A stretch of DNA of 64,000 nt from Winogradskyella ludwigii (GTDB taxonomy: Bacteria > Bacteroidota > Bacteroidia > Flavobacteriales > Flavobacteriaceae): positions 453,326 through 517,325 of the forward strand of contig NZ_JABFDF010000003.1 of the NCBI RefSeq assembly GCF_013403985.1, given 5' to 3'. The first letter of the stretch is position 1. Each line of letters starts with the position of its first letter. Under the pieces are notes generated by a model. The model worked only from the letters and a program-made list of their open reading frames with translations. It did no database searches and was not told the origin of the DNA. This document shows, piece by piece, positions 52,355 through 61,077 of this stretch. Made by a program: the position numbers and the translations under genes.

Positions 52355-55300
52355 TTAAAAAGCGAAGCCTAATACAAAAGCGATTCTTCCACCATCGCTA
52401 CTACCATAGTAACCTACATTGGCCGTAAATGTTTCCAAACCACTAACCCAAAAAGAACCTCCAACACTGTTGTGCCATTTGTCTGATGTGTCATCTTCTA
52501 TCCAAACACGACCATAATCAAATCCTCCTGTTATGCCGTATTTTAGTGGGATAACACTGGTTTTAAATTTCCCTAATAGTAATCTTAAATCGGTATTGTG
52601 ATATACGGCGTATTTACCCGTAAAGCGTTCTTTTCTAAAGCCTCGTAAGTTATCTCCACCACCTAATTGTGCAGCGTGATATAATTCAAAATCATCACCA
52701 AAAATAGCTTCACCACCTAATTTTGTAGCCAATACTAAACTGGCGCTTTTGTTTAACCTATGGTTCATGGCTAAATGAGGTTTAAGATATCCAAATTTGT
52801 TATCTGTATCTCCACCATCTACATTGGCTTTATAACCTGCTGTAAGACCAACATCTAATCCCATAGTTGGATAAGAGGCGTCATCTTTGTTTTTGAAACT
52901 ATAATCAACTTCAGCTCCTGCATAGGTTTGTCGATCAAATAGGGTAGCAGTTGCTGGTAAACTATTAATGAATCTATCCGATACATTTTCAACTTCAAAA
53001 GATTCTATTAAAGGCTTAAAGTAAAAAGAACCACCATCTCTACCACGCCATATTAATGAAATGGCAGCACTCCATTCTTTTATGCTTACACGATTAAAAT
53101 CGATATCAACATCATCTTTATCGTAAGTGGTTTCATTGCCGAAACCAAAAAAGTTTTGTGCAAAATTTGGACTGGTGTGTTTGGCTTCTACAGCAAAATT
53201 CCAATTATGAAAAATGTTTGAAAACTCTCCTTTATAAGAGATATCATAACCTGAATTCCCAGTGTAATAAGAAGCGCTTAATGAGTGTCTTGTGGTAAAT
53301 GGGTTACGTTGTAAACCATAGGTTGTAAAGTTATCTACAAAACCAATACGGAAACCATCATCTGGGTTTGAACCTAGAATCGGTAAAAATTGATTCATGC
53401 TATATTTACGTTTTTTATAATCGTAATTATTTATACCATAATCATCTACCAGCCATTTCCTAGAGTGTTTGTTGACTATAGTATTGTCTTTACCTTTATA
53501 ATCGTAAAGCTTCACTTTTTTTGTATTCTCAAAATTATAGGTGTCATTTTTCTTTCCACCCATAATCTTAATCGTGATTAAATCATTGCCTTCACCTGTA
53601 ACATTAAAAGTATCTTTTCCGTCCAAACCATAAATCCAAATTTCTTTAGTTTCGTCTTTGGTAAATGTTCTTTCAAAAATACCAAGGTCTTTTCTTTGAA
53701 CCGCTATAGTGGTTCTACCATCTGGATGTCTTGTAATGTCAAACGTATCCGATTTTTGAGTTCCTGTAATCACTTCGTGTTTATTTATATAGTCATAATA
53801 GGTGCGTGCTATAGCAACAATATTACCACGTCTGCCTTTTAGCTTTCTCTTAATTTCTTCAATGGTTTGACCTTTAACTTCAGCAGGAACATTCTCGAAG
53901 GCTTTTTCTATAACCTCATCTGTGATGCCTGTTTGTAAGGTTTGTGCTTCTCTTTCCCAATCGGCCCAATTAGATTGATTGATAAAAGTCATATCTAAAG
54001 GATAAGGCTCAAAACTAAACCACTTAGGATTTGGTAATTCATCGTCAAACGATTGCATCATACGTAAACTTGGTACAGCACAACGTAGAAAACCTAATAG
54101 GCTGCCATCAAAAACAGAAAAGGCTTGATCTCTATCTCGTGGAATAGGTTTGCATATTTCAGAACCATCTTCGTTTTCAAAAAGGGCCCAACGCCATTGA
54201 TCTTCATGTCGGTCCCAATCTCCAATAAGCATATCAAAAAGTCGTGCTCTAATGTATGACGGTTCATCTACTATAGATTTTCCTGATTTATTGATTTCTT
54301 GTAGCACATCGCTAGTGCTCAAAATCTTTTTAGGTTTTCCAAAGCTTTCTAAATCGCTATGTCCAGATTCTACACGCTCTTCTATGATATAAAGTTCATC
54401 ACCATACTCGTCATTAAAGGCTCCTAAACTTTCATGTTTTGGAATGTAATACAGCTCTGGGTTGGTATGAAAAATATCAACAGCATCGGCAAGCGTTCCA
54501 ACCGCTGTTGGTGTATAGGGATGGGCTGTGGTATAAAAATCTAATAGAAAACTATCGGCAAAACTACCTTCTAAATCCTCTTCAACGTACTTATCTTGAA
54601 AGGCGGTAGATTGCAAAAACTTAATAGCACTTTTACGTAAAGCTCGCATAACGTACTGTTTACCGTCTTTATCCTCTAAGCGTAAGGATTTAGATTGGTG
54701 ACCTCCACCACGTCTAATAGGGGTTAAGCCTCCTTTTAAAGTATCTATAAAAGCCACTGGTGCATTTACGGCTTTACTGTAAAATTCTCTATAATGCTTT
54801 CCCCAAAGTCCTTTGTACGCCTTGCTCTTTTCTGTTTCATCTGATGAATATACCGAAGCGCTATAGGTAGAACCAAAACTAGCTCTGTCTTTAAAATCAA
54901 AACGTATAGCATCTTTAACGGGGACAATAACATTGGTGGTATAAGGGGTTGTTATGCCTTGAAAAGTGACACTAACGGCGCCACCTTTATAAATATCAAT
55001 TCGTGCATAGCCATTTTCGTTAGAGTTAAAATCGCTTTCGTTTTTTGAATACGCCTTTTTTGTTTTTCCTGCTGCACCACTTATAATTTGAGGCACACCA
55101 TAGTTGTTAATGTATTGTAAGTTTTTATCGTGTCCGGAAACAAAGAATATATTTTCAGTTTGTCGCGCTAACGTAATCAGTCTATTTCTAAACTTTGTGT
55201 TTTGCTTGTTCTGAAAATCGTGTAAGGCAGTACCTCCTGTTCTGGCTAATAAGCCATCTGCAGTATTAGAAAAGATAGCGTGGTGCATAGCTACCATGAT

Positions 55301-55873
55301 CGTTTTCCCTTGCGATTTTTTAAGCATACTCTCAAACTCTAAGAAAAACTGCGTTCTGTTTTTAATATCGCAATCCTCATTAAGATAAATATGGTCGTTC
55401 CAATCTTCGAGATACCATTGCGAATCAACAGTAATTAAAACAACATCATCGGTAAGATCCGTCTTTTTGATAGGACAACCTTCATCAGGATAGAATTTGG
55501 CCTTACTATTTTTCTGAATATATTTTTCTATGGCTCTTACATCTTTGTGACCATTAATAGCCCATTCATGATGTCCTGGTGTAAAAATCACTTTACCATC
55601 AAATGATTTTAAGACCTCTAACTGAGAACTTATTTGAGTTTTTGCCTCTTTTGAATAGCCTGCTTTGGATACCACATTACCTAATATGAGCAATTTTGAA
55701 TCCTCTAATGTTTTAGCTTCATCAGTAATTTGAGTAAGCACAGCATTGTTATCTGTTGTACCTGTATTTGCGGTGACAAAAACAGATGTTTCCAGTTCTT
55801 GACCTAATGCAAAATAACTGACTAACAATAGTACACTAAGCATACTAATTTTGGTTGGTTTGAACGTTTTCAT
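52355..55873 (-). CDS. Metallophosphoesterase / kinase-like / BamA-type barrel fusion
   Basis: A 1172-aa exported protein (signal LSVLLLVSYFALGQ). Residues 25-310 are calcineurin-like phosphoesterase, with TPGHHEW, VAMHHAIF and VSGHDKNLQ. Residues about 385-600 look like an atypical kinase fold: a glycine-rich GGGHQSKSL, YVMRALRK, a hinge-like LYIIEERVESGHSD, a catalytic-loop-like GDWDRHEDQ (551-559) and a metal-site-like PIPRDRDQAF (577-586), reminiscent of CotH/FAM20/HipA-type kinases. The last 350 residues are a BamA/surface-antigen barrel with GGDNLRGFRKERF and the terminal IAFVLGFAF. The kinase assignment is my inference; the two ends are clear. Confidence 0.85.
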   Translation of the reverse strand: MKTFKPTKISMLSVLLLVSYFALGQELETSVFVTANTGTTDNNAVLTQITDEAKTLEDSKLLILGNVVSKAGYSKEAKTQISSQLEVLKSFDGKVIFTPGHHEWAINGHKDVRAIEKYIQKNSKAKFYPDEGCPIKKTDLTDDVVLITVDSQWYLEDWNDHIYLNEDCDIKNRTQFFLEFESMLKKSQGKTIMVAMHHAIFSNTADGLLARTGGTALHDFQNKQNTKFRNRLITLARQTENIFFVSGHDKNLQYINNYGVPQIISGAAGKTKKAYSKNESDFNSNENGYARIDIYKGGAVSVTFQGITTPYTTNVIVPVKDAIRFDFKDRASFGSTYSASVYSSDETEKSKAYKGLWGKHYREFYSKAVNAPVAFIDTLKGGLTPIRRGGGHQSKSLRLEDKDGKQYVMRALRKSAIKFLQSTAFQDKYVEEDLEGSFADSFLLDFYTTAHPYTPTAVGTLADAVDIFHTNPELYYIPKHESLGAFNDEYGDELYIIEERVESGHSDLESFGKPKKILSTSDVLQEINKSGKSIVDEPSYIRARLFDMLIGDWDRHEDQWRWALFENEDGSEICKPIPRDRDQAFSVFDGSLLGFLRCAVPSLRMMQSFDDELPNPKWFSFEPYPLDMTFINQSNWADWEREAQTLQTGITDEVIEKAFENVPAEVKGQTIEEIKRKLKGRRGNIVAIARTYYDYINKHEVITGTQKSDTFDITRHPDGRTTIAVQRKDLGIFERTFTKDETKEIWIYGLDGKDTFNVTGEGNDLITIKIMGGKKNDTYNFENTKKVKLYDYKGKDNTIVNKHSRKWLVDDYGINNYDYKKRKYSMNQFLPILGSNPDDGFRIGFVDNFTTYGLQRNPFTTRHSLSASYYTGNSGYDISYKGEFSNIFHNWNFAVEAKHTSPNFAQNFFGFGNETTYDKDDVDIDFNRVSIKEWSAAISLIWRGRDGGSFYFKPLIESFEVENVSDRFINSLPATATLFDRQTYAGAEVDYSFKNKDDASYPTMGLDVGLTAGYKANVDGGDTDNKFGYLKPHLAMNHRLNKSASLVLATKLGGEAIFGDDFELYHAAQLGGGDNLRGFRKERFTGKYAVYHNTDLRLLLGKFKTSVIPLKYGITGGFDYGRVWIEDDTSDKWHNSVGGSFWVSGLETFTANVGYYGSSDGGRIAFVLGFAF

Positions 55874-55874
55874 A

Positions 55875-56255
55875 TTATTTTAGATTGTTGTTTTTTAAAT
55901 GATAAATTTTTAGAAGTATTAAACTGCTAAAAAGCACTAACGAATAGTAACACATAGGTGTGCCAGACGCTGTTTTGGGACATTCTGCATGTCCTATAAA
56001 TTGCATAATCGAAGCCACCAAAGCAATGCTACCTGCTAATCCTGTAAATAAAAAGTACAAGACATTCCATTTTTTTAAGAGATGAGCTATGAGCGGAATA
56101 ACAAAACAGATGAAGACCACCAAGCACATAGGGACGTGCATTAGTTTAGGGCAGCCTTCACCAGTTTTAAATTCCTCAAGAACTAAGCCTCCAGCTCCAA
56201 ATAAGCCTATAATTAGGATCACAATAATGCTGTAATAGGTGATTTGTTTTGTCAT
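55875..56255 (-). CDS. Four-helix membrane protein with two Cys-Pro...Pro-Met-Cys motifs
   Basis: A 126-aa protein with four helices. The two outward loops each hold a paired-Cys motif: GCPKLMHVPMC after helix 1 and ECPKTASGTPMC after helix 3. The pairing and symmetry suggest a disulfide or redox-active membrane protein, perhaps feeding the glutaredoxin/thioredoxin reductase system encoded downstream. I cannot assign a named family. It is the first gene of the long operon, 1 nt before the phosphoesterase-barrel fusion and 105 nt after the YceI gene. Confidence 0.7.
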   Translation of the reverse strand: MTKQITYYSIIVILIIGLFGAGGLVLEEFKTGEGCPKLMHVPMCLVVFICFVIPLIAHLLKKWNVLYFLFTGLAGSIALVASIMQFIGHAECPKTASGTPMCYYSLVLFSSLILLKIYHLKNNNLK

Positions 56256-56360
56256 TAGTTTTATATTAATAGGATACCTTTATTCAATAAAAAACAACGG
56301 GTTTTCTGAAAAGTCAAAAAAAAACTTAAAATCAGATAGTTCTTTAGACGATATTGGAGA

Positions 56361-56921
56361 CTAATTTCCGTAAACGGCCTTTACGGTAACTTCTAGTTCC
56401 TTTGCTATATTTTCGGATGGCTTCCCATCTGAAAAAACAACACCATAATCACTTAATGTTAAATTCATTTTTGTATCTAAAGACACCTTACCACCTGTAA
56501 CTGTAATAATGGCCTTTTCATTGATTGGGTTGGTTTGATCCTTTATAGTAAGCTTTCCAGTTACGGTGGCGTTATAACTACCATCTTTTGTGAAATCAAT
56601 GCTTTCAAGATTCGTTATTGTTCCAATAAATTTTGCTTTAGGATACGTTTTGGTATCTAAAAATTTCTTACTGTTATAATGTTTTTGCATCAAAGATTTT
56701 TCAAACTCAAAACTTTGCATTGGCACTGAATAGACAATATTGCCTGTAGTAGTTTCTAAAGTACTAACCACTTTATAATTGTTGGCTACTATATCTTCTA
56801 CCGAAGTATGCGAATAGAAACTAATGTGTGTGCTCTTACTTACTAATTTATCCTGAGTAACAGTGAAAGAGGTTAACAAGAATAAGGATAGGACGATTGC
56901 TGTAAACGATACTTTTTTCAT
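56361..56921 (-). CDS. YceI-family periplasmic protein
   Basis: A 186-aa protein with signal peptide VSFTAIVLSLFLLTSFTVTQ. The mature part is a lipocalin-like YceI fold: HISFYSHTSVEDIVANNYKV, FEFEKSLMQKHYNSKKFLDTKTYPKAKFIGTITN and the late DYGVVFSDGKPSENIAKELEVTVKAVYG. YceI proteins bind polyisoprenoid or amphiphilic ligands in a tunnel. It follows the OB-fold gene by 1 nt and was probably cotranscribed with it. It may also lead into the operon 105 nt downstream. Confidence 0.88.
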   Translation of the reverse strand: MKKVSFTAIVLSLFLLTSFTVTQDKLVSKSTHISFYSHTSVEDIVANNYKVVSTLETTTGNIVYSVPMQSFEFEKSLMQKHYNSKKFLDTKTYPKAKFIGTITNLESIDFTKDGSYNATVTGKLTIKDQTNPINEKAIITVTGGKVSLDTKMNLTLSDYGVVFSDGKPSENIAKELEVTVKAVYGN

Positions 56922-56922
56922 T

Positions 56923-57405
56923 TTATTTATTTTTATTATTAATTAAATCACATTTTTCGATAATCACATCTTCATACATTTCAAGATCTTCATCATAACC
57001 TGCTCCAGACCTTATAACACCTTTAACAGTGATGATATCACCAATTTTTAAACCGTCTACACTTGCGTTAGTAGATTGAGTAAAAGTGCAACTCACACCT
57101 GCTTTACTAGTACTACTTTTTAACCGTATGACTTTTTGATTATTTAAATCCGTATTGATCGAGAATATTTCGCCAGTTATAGCCATAACTTTAGAATCTC
57201 CATCCTCTTGTAAATATGTATTGTTTGCGAGCGTAGCATCTGTTAAATACGCTTCCACAATTTGATCTGCAGAAAGAGTGAAATCAGTTTCAGTAGATTG
57301 AACATCTCTTTGAGGCATATTAAATAGGTAATAAACGATACTTACCGCTATTACAATCCCTATTAAGAAAACATAAAGAATTCTTTTTTTTGTTTTTTTA
57401 TTCAT
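56923..57405 (-). CDS. Membrane-anchored OB-fold protein
   Basis: A 160-aa protein with one N-terminal helix (ILYVFLIGIVIAVSIVYYLF) and an outward OB-fold domain of the tRNA_anti-like type: LSADQIVEAYLTDATLANNTYLQEDGDSKVMAITGEI, QKVIRLKSSTSKAGVSCTF and IGDIITVKGVIRSGAGYDEDLEMYEDVIIEKCDLI. The GVSCTF...GDIITVKG pattern is common in Bacteroidota exported OB-fold proteins, which are not expected to act on tRNA. It lies 1 nt before the YceI gene. A 26-nt element shared with the crp region lies about 180 nt upstream (57584-57609). Confidence 0.75.
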   Translation of the reverse strand: MNKKTKKRILYVFLIGIVIAVSIVYYLFNMPQRDVQSTETDFTLSADQIVEAYLTDATLANNTYLQEDGDSKVMAITGEIFSINTDLNNQKVIRLKSSTSKAGVSCTFTQSTNASVDGLKIGDIITVKGVIRSGAGYDEDLEMYEDVIIEKCDLINNKNK

Positions 57406-57583
57406 TTTTATAAATGGTTTTATTTTAGGTTTAATTTTGAAATATTTTTTATGTTTTCAGCATATTTTAGTTGAAACTTAGCAAAGTAATTCACCCTTAA
57501 CACAATATGGATACCATGTTAATTCATCACAATCAGGTTATGAGACAAGTTACTGCCTTATGTTAATTGGGGAAAGCTTTATT

Positions 57584-57609
57584 TTTTCAATAGTTACTTT
57601 GCGCGACAA
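57584..57609. promoter_or_regulatory. 26-nt element shared with the crp upstream region
   Basis: TTTTCAATAGTTACTTTG and eight further bases match 61868-61893 with one mismatch. The core CAATAGTTACTTTG is an imperfect dyad. It lies in the 218-nt gap upstream of the OB-fold/YceI genes. Confidence 0.6.
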
Positions 57610-57623
57610 TGTTGGTTTAATTT

Positions 57624-59279
57624 CTACTCTTCAATGTCTTCAGCGATCTCTAAAAGTGCTTTTTGTTTTTCAAGCTCAGCTTTCAAACTAATGATACTAT
57701 TGATTTTTGGGTTATCAATACTAATTGCCTCATCGTTTGTTAACCATATTTTTAGGTTAGAAACAGTCGTTTCTTCTCCTAATCCAAATTGAAGCAATGC
57801 GGTTTGATCACTCGCTAAACCTTCGCCAGAAACGAGCCAATCGGTTAGAGTTTTTGTTGGTGTGGTTACGGTAACTTTTGCACCTTGTACATTTACAGAT
57901 TCTCCTAAGTCTACTTGTATATAGTTGTTGGTTCCACCTTTGTTTATATAGGCTAATGAAGGCGTATCAATATTTACCCAAATCATATCCAAATAACCAT
58001 CTTGATTAAAATCGCTCACTAAAGACGTTATCGCATAATGTGGATTAACAACACCACTTTTTTCTTCGGTTGGTGCAAAGGTGCCATCGTCTTTCTGAAT
58101 CAATAAACGACTAGGTAGTTTAAAGAGTTTATTAGGTGCAAAATCTACATAGTTTTCGGCAACCATTAAATCTTGTAAACCATCGTTATTCATATCAGCA
58201 AAAGTACAACCCCAAGAAAATTCATAATCTGCTATTTTAGTTTCTTCAGCGGTATCTGTAAACTTAAAGTCACCTTCATTTTTAAATAGAATCCATTTTT
58301 CATTAAATAAAGACGCATCTTTAATATCTCCTTTTGCTAACATTCTAGGTAAAGTGCTTCCGGTATTAGAAAACATAAAATCTACTAAACCATCGTTATT
58401 ATAATCACCAACAGCTAATCCCATTGGGTATGCAAATTTTTTGGTTAATGGATTTGGTTTCATTGTATAGGTTAAATCGCCATTATTTCTATACGTTCTC
58501 GCTTCACCAGTATCGTGTACAACAACTAAATCTAACCAAGAATCATTATCGATATCTACTAATACACCTTGAAATGTGTTATGTACATAGTCTAATCCTG
58601 CTTCTTTCGTAATACTTACAAAATTTTCATTTCCTGTATTTAGAAGCAATTCACTTGTAGACCCATAATCGTAATCTTCAAAAATGGTTTGGCCTTCCAT
58701 TAACTCCTTTTTTAAATAAGTAGCCATGAAAATATCTAAATCACCATCCTTATCAATATCACCAACAGTTAATCCTGCAGGTGTTGATTTTTCGTTTATT
58801 GGTGTATCAATTTTTTTAGCGGTGAATTTTCCATCTGTGTTATAATAGATGGTTAAGCCATCTTCTCTTCCTAAAAGAAGATCTGTAAATCCGTTGTTAT
58901 CAAAATCGGCAGAGACAACACCAACAGTGGTTAATTCGTTTCCTTTTTTAGGTAAATTAACTTCCGAAGAAATATCAACAAAGGCATTGTTTCGGTAAGC
59001 GAAAATAGCATCTTCTTGAAACATACCTCCTCCAAAAAAGACTTCATCTACGTTATCATTATTAATATCAATTAATGCAGATGGTGCAATTGGTAATGAT
59101 TTGTCTCCGTTATATTGGTGTTTAAAATCTAGAGTAATTTCCTCAAATAAAGGAATTTTAGCATCATCTATAGTAACGTTATATTTATCTGAAACGGAAT
59201 CTCTCCAGAAAAAACCAAGAACTAGTACAACTAGTAAAAGGATTAATATTCCTACGATTTTTAAAATTTTTTTAAGCAT
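57624..59279 (-). CDS. Membrane-anchored FG-GAP/VCBS-repeat protein
   Basis: A 551-aa protein. The ATG at 59279 is preferred over the start at 59348 because it gives the anchor MLKKILKIVGILILLLVVLVLGFFW directly and overlaps the upstream gene by 8 nt. The rest is a seven- or eight-blade FG-GAP propeller with Ca-binding motifs, such as DINNDNVDEV, DFDNNGFTDLLLG, DIDKDGDLDIFMA, DIDNDSWLDLVVV, DYNNDGLVDFMFS, DMNNDGLQDLMVA and DFNQDGYLDMIWV. An ASPIC/UnbV-like domain follows near YIQVDLGESVNVQGAKVTV. It is the last gene of the TetR-linked operon and probably faces the periplasm. Confidence 0.85.
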   Translation of the reverse strand: MLKKILKIVGILILLLVVLVLGFFWRDSVSDKYNVTIDDAKIPLFEEITLDFKHQYNGDKSLPIAPSALIDINNDNVDEVFFGGGMFQEDAIFAYRNNAFVDISSEVNLPKKGNELTTVGVVSADFDNNGFTDLLLGREDGLTIYYNTDGKFTAKKIDTPINEKSTPAGLTVGDIDKDGDLDIFMATYLKKELMEGQTIFEDYDYGSTSELLLNTGNENFVSITKEAGLDYVHNTFQGVLVDIDNDSWLDLVVVHDTGEARTYRNNGDLTYTMKPNPLTKKFAYPMGLAVGDYNNDGLVDFMFSNTGSTLPRMLAKGDIKDASLFNEKWILFKNEGDFKFTDTAEETKIADYEFSWGCTFADMNNDGLQDLMVAENYVDFAPNKLFKLPSRLLIQKDDGTFAPTEEKSGVVNPHYAITSLVSDFNQDGYLDMIWVNIDTPSLAYINKGGTNNYIQVDLGESVNVQGAKVTVTTPTKTLTDWLVSGEGLASDQTALLQFGLGEETTVSNLKIWLTNDEAISIDNPKINSIISLKAELEKQKALLEIAEDIEE

Positions 59280-59937
59280 TTTGATTGTTTTTAGTGTATT
59301 TATTAAGTTGGTATAGTGATACTGTAAAAAGTATAAAGTGTGTGACATTCATGGCAATTGGTGCGAGATGTTTTGCTAAATCTCTTGCCCAAAACATGGT
59401 TGAAAAAACTAAGAGTAAAATTACAATGGGATTAAAAATAGCCATCCATTTTTTGTAGTTGGTACCACCTTTTAAAATGGCAATTACAAACACTATTGAA
59501 AGTGCGGCAATAATGATACGAAGCGCTTGTACCAAAATTTCCATATGATCAGTATAATGGTCTAATAGGTTTTGGTACGTTGAGGCATCCATGGCATCTT
59601 TTAAATGCACAATATTACCTATGGAAGCACGCGAGCCTATCCAAATACCACCAACGGCAAAAGCAATAAAACCAATAGCTAAAACTAGTCTTGCTAATGT
59701 TTCGTTACCAGGTCTTAACATTCTGTAGATGTGTATGTATCCTGCAAAATAAAAAGGCAAACCAATAACAGCTAAAAAATGTCCAGTGGTAAGATGCTCG
59801 AGAGGTACATATTTAAAAAAATCGTAATGCGCTGCATGACCTAAAATCTCTGGTGAATAATGCAAAAAGTATTCGCCTAATCCTACAAGGATGGAAGCGA
59901 CAAGACCTAAATAGCCTAAAAATTTGGTGAGTTTCAT
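59272..59937 (-). CDS. Multi-helix membrane protein (possibly DUF6796)
   Basis: A 221-aa inner-membrane protein with six to seven helices. Recognisable stretches are LGYLGLVASILVGLGEYFLHYSPE, LTTGHFLAVIGLPFYFAGYIHIYRMLRPG, AFAVGGIWIGSRASIGNIVHL and PIAMNVTHFILFTVSLYQL. Conserved His residues in the helices (EYFLHY, TTGHFL, NVTHF) might bind a cofactor or metal. I recall such proteins under DUF6796 but am not certain. It overlaps the DUF2062 gene by 4 nt upstream and the FG-GAP gene by 8 nt downstream. Confidence 0.65.
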   Translation of the reverse strand: MKLTKFLGYLGLVASILVGLGEYFLHYSPEILGHAAHYDFFKYVPLEHLTTGHFLAVIGLPFYFAGYIHIYRMLRPGNETLARLVLAIGFIAFAVGGIWIGSRASIGNIVHLKDAMDASTYQNLLDHYTDHMEILVQALRIIIAALSIVFVIAILKGGTNYKKWMAIFNPIVILLLVFSTMFWARDLAKHLAPIAMNVTHFILFTVSLYQLNKYTKNNQNA

Positions 59938-60413
59938 TTAGTAGTTAATGGGTTGGTTTTGAGTTGGTCGAGATATGTTAAAATTCCTTTCAAAATAAAA
60001 TAAAGCACTATGCCTAAAGGGATTGCAGTGAGTATCCAACCTACAGAGCCACATAGTAACTCATAAGACAGTTGCCTTGCTGTACTCCAAAAACTGGTAT
60101 TATAACTTGTTTTAATAGCGTCAAAAGAGAGTAGGGTATGTTCTGTTCCAAATACAGAAGCTCCTATGTTTATAAAAGGAATTAGCACTAACAGTTTTAA
60201 GGGTTCTATAATATAACTAAAGGCAATCATTATGGGTAAGTTGAGTCTAAACGGAAGCGCTATACAAGTTAACGCTATGGTGCTTATACCATATATGGGA
60301 AAAACAGAAACCAAAGCTGAGACCACTAAACTTAAAGCTAACTGCTTAGGTGTTAAACCTTGCTTCAGTAGTGCTTTAAATTTATTCCATATTTTAATAA
60401 GCTTAGATTTCAT
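59934..60413 (-). CDS. DUF2062 membrane protein
   Basis: A 159-aa protein matching DUF2062: KALLKQGLTPKQLALSLVVSALVSVFPIYGISTIALTCIALPFRLNLPIMIAFSYI contains the family's G-x-T-P-x-x-L-A motif and helices. Three to four helices are predicted. Function is unknown; the domain also occurs next to glycosyltransferases. It is the first gene of the DUF2062/membrane/FG-GAP operon. The dyad at 60462-60485, about 50 nt upstream, is the likely operator for the TetR protein encoded next. A decayed copy of its 3' end lies at 61911-62033. Confidence 0.82.
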   Translation of the reverse strand: MKSKLIKIWNKFKALLKQGLTPKQLALSLVVSALVSVFPIYGISTIALTCIALPFRLNLPIMIAFSYIIEPLKLLVLIPFINIGASVFGTEHTLLSFDAIKTSYNTSFWSTARQLSYELLCGSVGWILTAIPLGIVLYFILKGILTYLDQLKTNPLTTK

Positions 60414-60461
60414 TTATTCTAATTAAAATTTAATCGTTTAGTTGTTCTTAATAATTACATC

Positions 60462-60485
60462 CATTCTAACTGTACGGTTAGAATG
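60462..60485. promoter_or_regulatory. Candidate TetR operator upstream of the DUF2062 operon
   Basis: CATTCTAAC-N6-GTTAGAATG has perfect 9-bp arms. The core CTAAC-N6-GTTAG is repeated at 61081-61096, on the other side of the tetR-like gene. Confidence 0.7.
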
Positions 60486-60497
60486 TGGACAAAAAAA

Positions 60498-61061
60498 TTA
60501 GAGCCCCTTAAATATGTTCTCTATATAGTTTTCTAATTGGCTGTTAATACACACCTTAGAAGCCGATGATAAACCAATCATAGAAATCATTAAATAGTCG
60601 GCTTGTGCTTCTGCAACCTTCTTTTCTTTACCACTTTTAAGCATCAGTTGATTAAAAAACACATCTCTTAAATCATTTCTAAAATGTTCTACTTGTTCTA
60701 CAATCTTTAGATCTCCTTGGGCATCTATTTCATTTAATGTATTAGTAATAAAACAACCTTTACCAAAGCCATTGCCTGCAGACAGTTGTAAAAACTTATA
60801 GAAATAGGCTTTTATAGCTAAAACAGCATCATTAGAGCGTTCTATGTCTTTAATTAATGTGCCTACTTTGTGTCTATAGAGTTTTAAGCTTTCTACATAG
60901 AGGCCGTTCTTACTTCCAAAGCTCGAATAAATAGAAAATTTATTAATACCCATTTGTTTTTCAAGCATTTGCAATGAGGTATGTTCATAGCCTTTTACCC
61001 AAAACAAATGCATGGCTTTTTCTACCACATCTTCTTCTATATATTCTTTTTTTCTTGACAT
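60498..61061 (-). CDS. TetR/AcrR-family transcriptional regulator
   Basis: A 187-aa regulator. The N-terminal TetR helix-turn-helix reads VVEKAMHLFWVKGYEHTSLQMLEKQMGINKFSIYSSFGSKNGLYVESL. The C-terminal ligand domain has GNGFGKGCFITNTLNEI, close to the AcrR/NemR-like TetR_C branch. Dyads with the same CTAAC-N6-GTTAG core lie just upstream of its own start (61078-61099) and upstream of the DUF2062 gene (60462-60485), so it very likely represses itself and that operon. The inducer is unknown. Confidence 0.92.
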   Translation of the reverse strand: MSRKKEYIEEDVVEKAMHLFWVKGYEHTSLQMLEKQMGINKFSIYSSFGSKNGLYVESLKLYRHKVGTLIKDIERSNDAVLAIKAYFYKFLQLSAGNGFGKGCFITNTLNEIDAQGDLKIVEQVEHFRNDLRDVFFNQLMLKSGKEKKVAEAQADYLMISMIGLSSASKVCINSQLENYIENIFKGL

Positions 61062-61077
61062 TTTTGGTTATAAAATG

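Noticed and set aside
59280..59348. Upstream start of the FG-GAP protein
   Set aside because: It would add 23 residues before the membrane anchor and a long overlap with the preceding gene. ATG at 59279 gives an 8-nt coupling overlap and a signal/anchor at the N-terminus.
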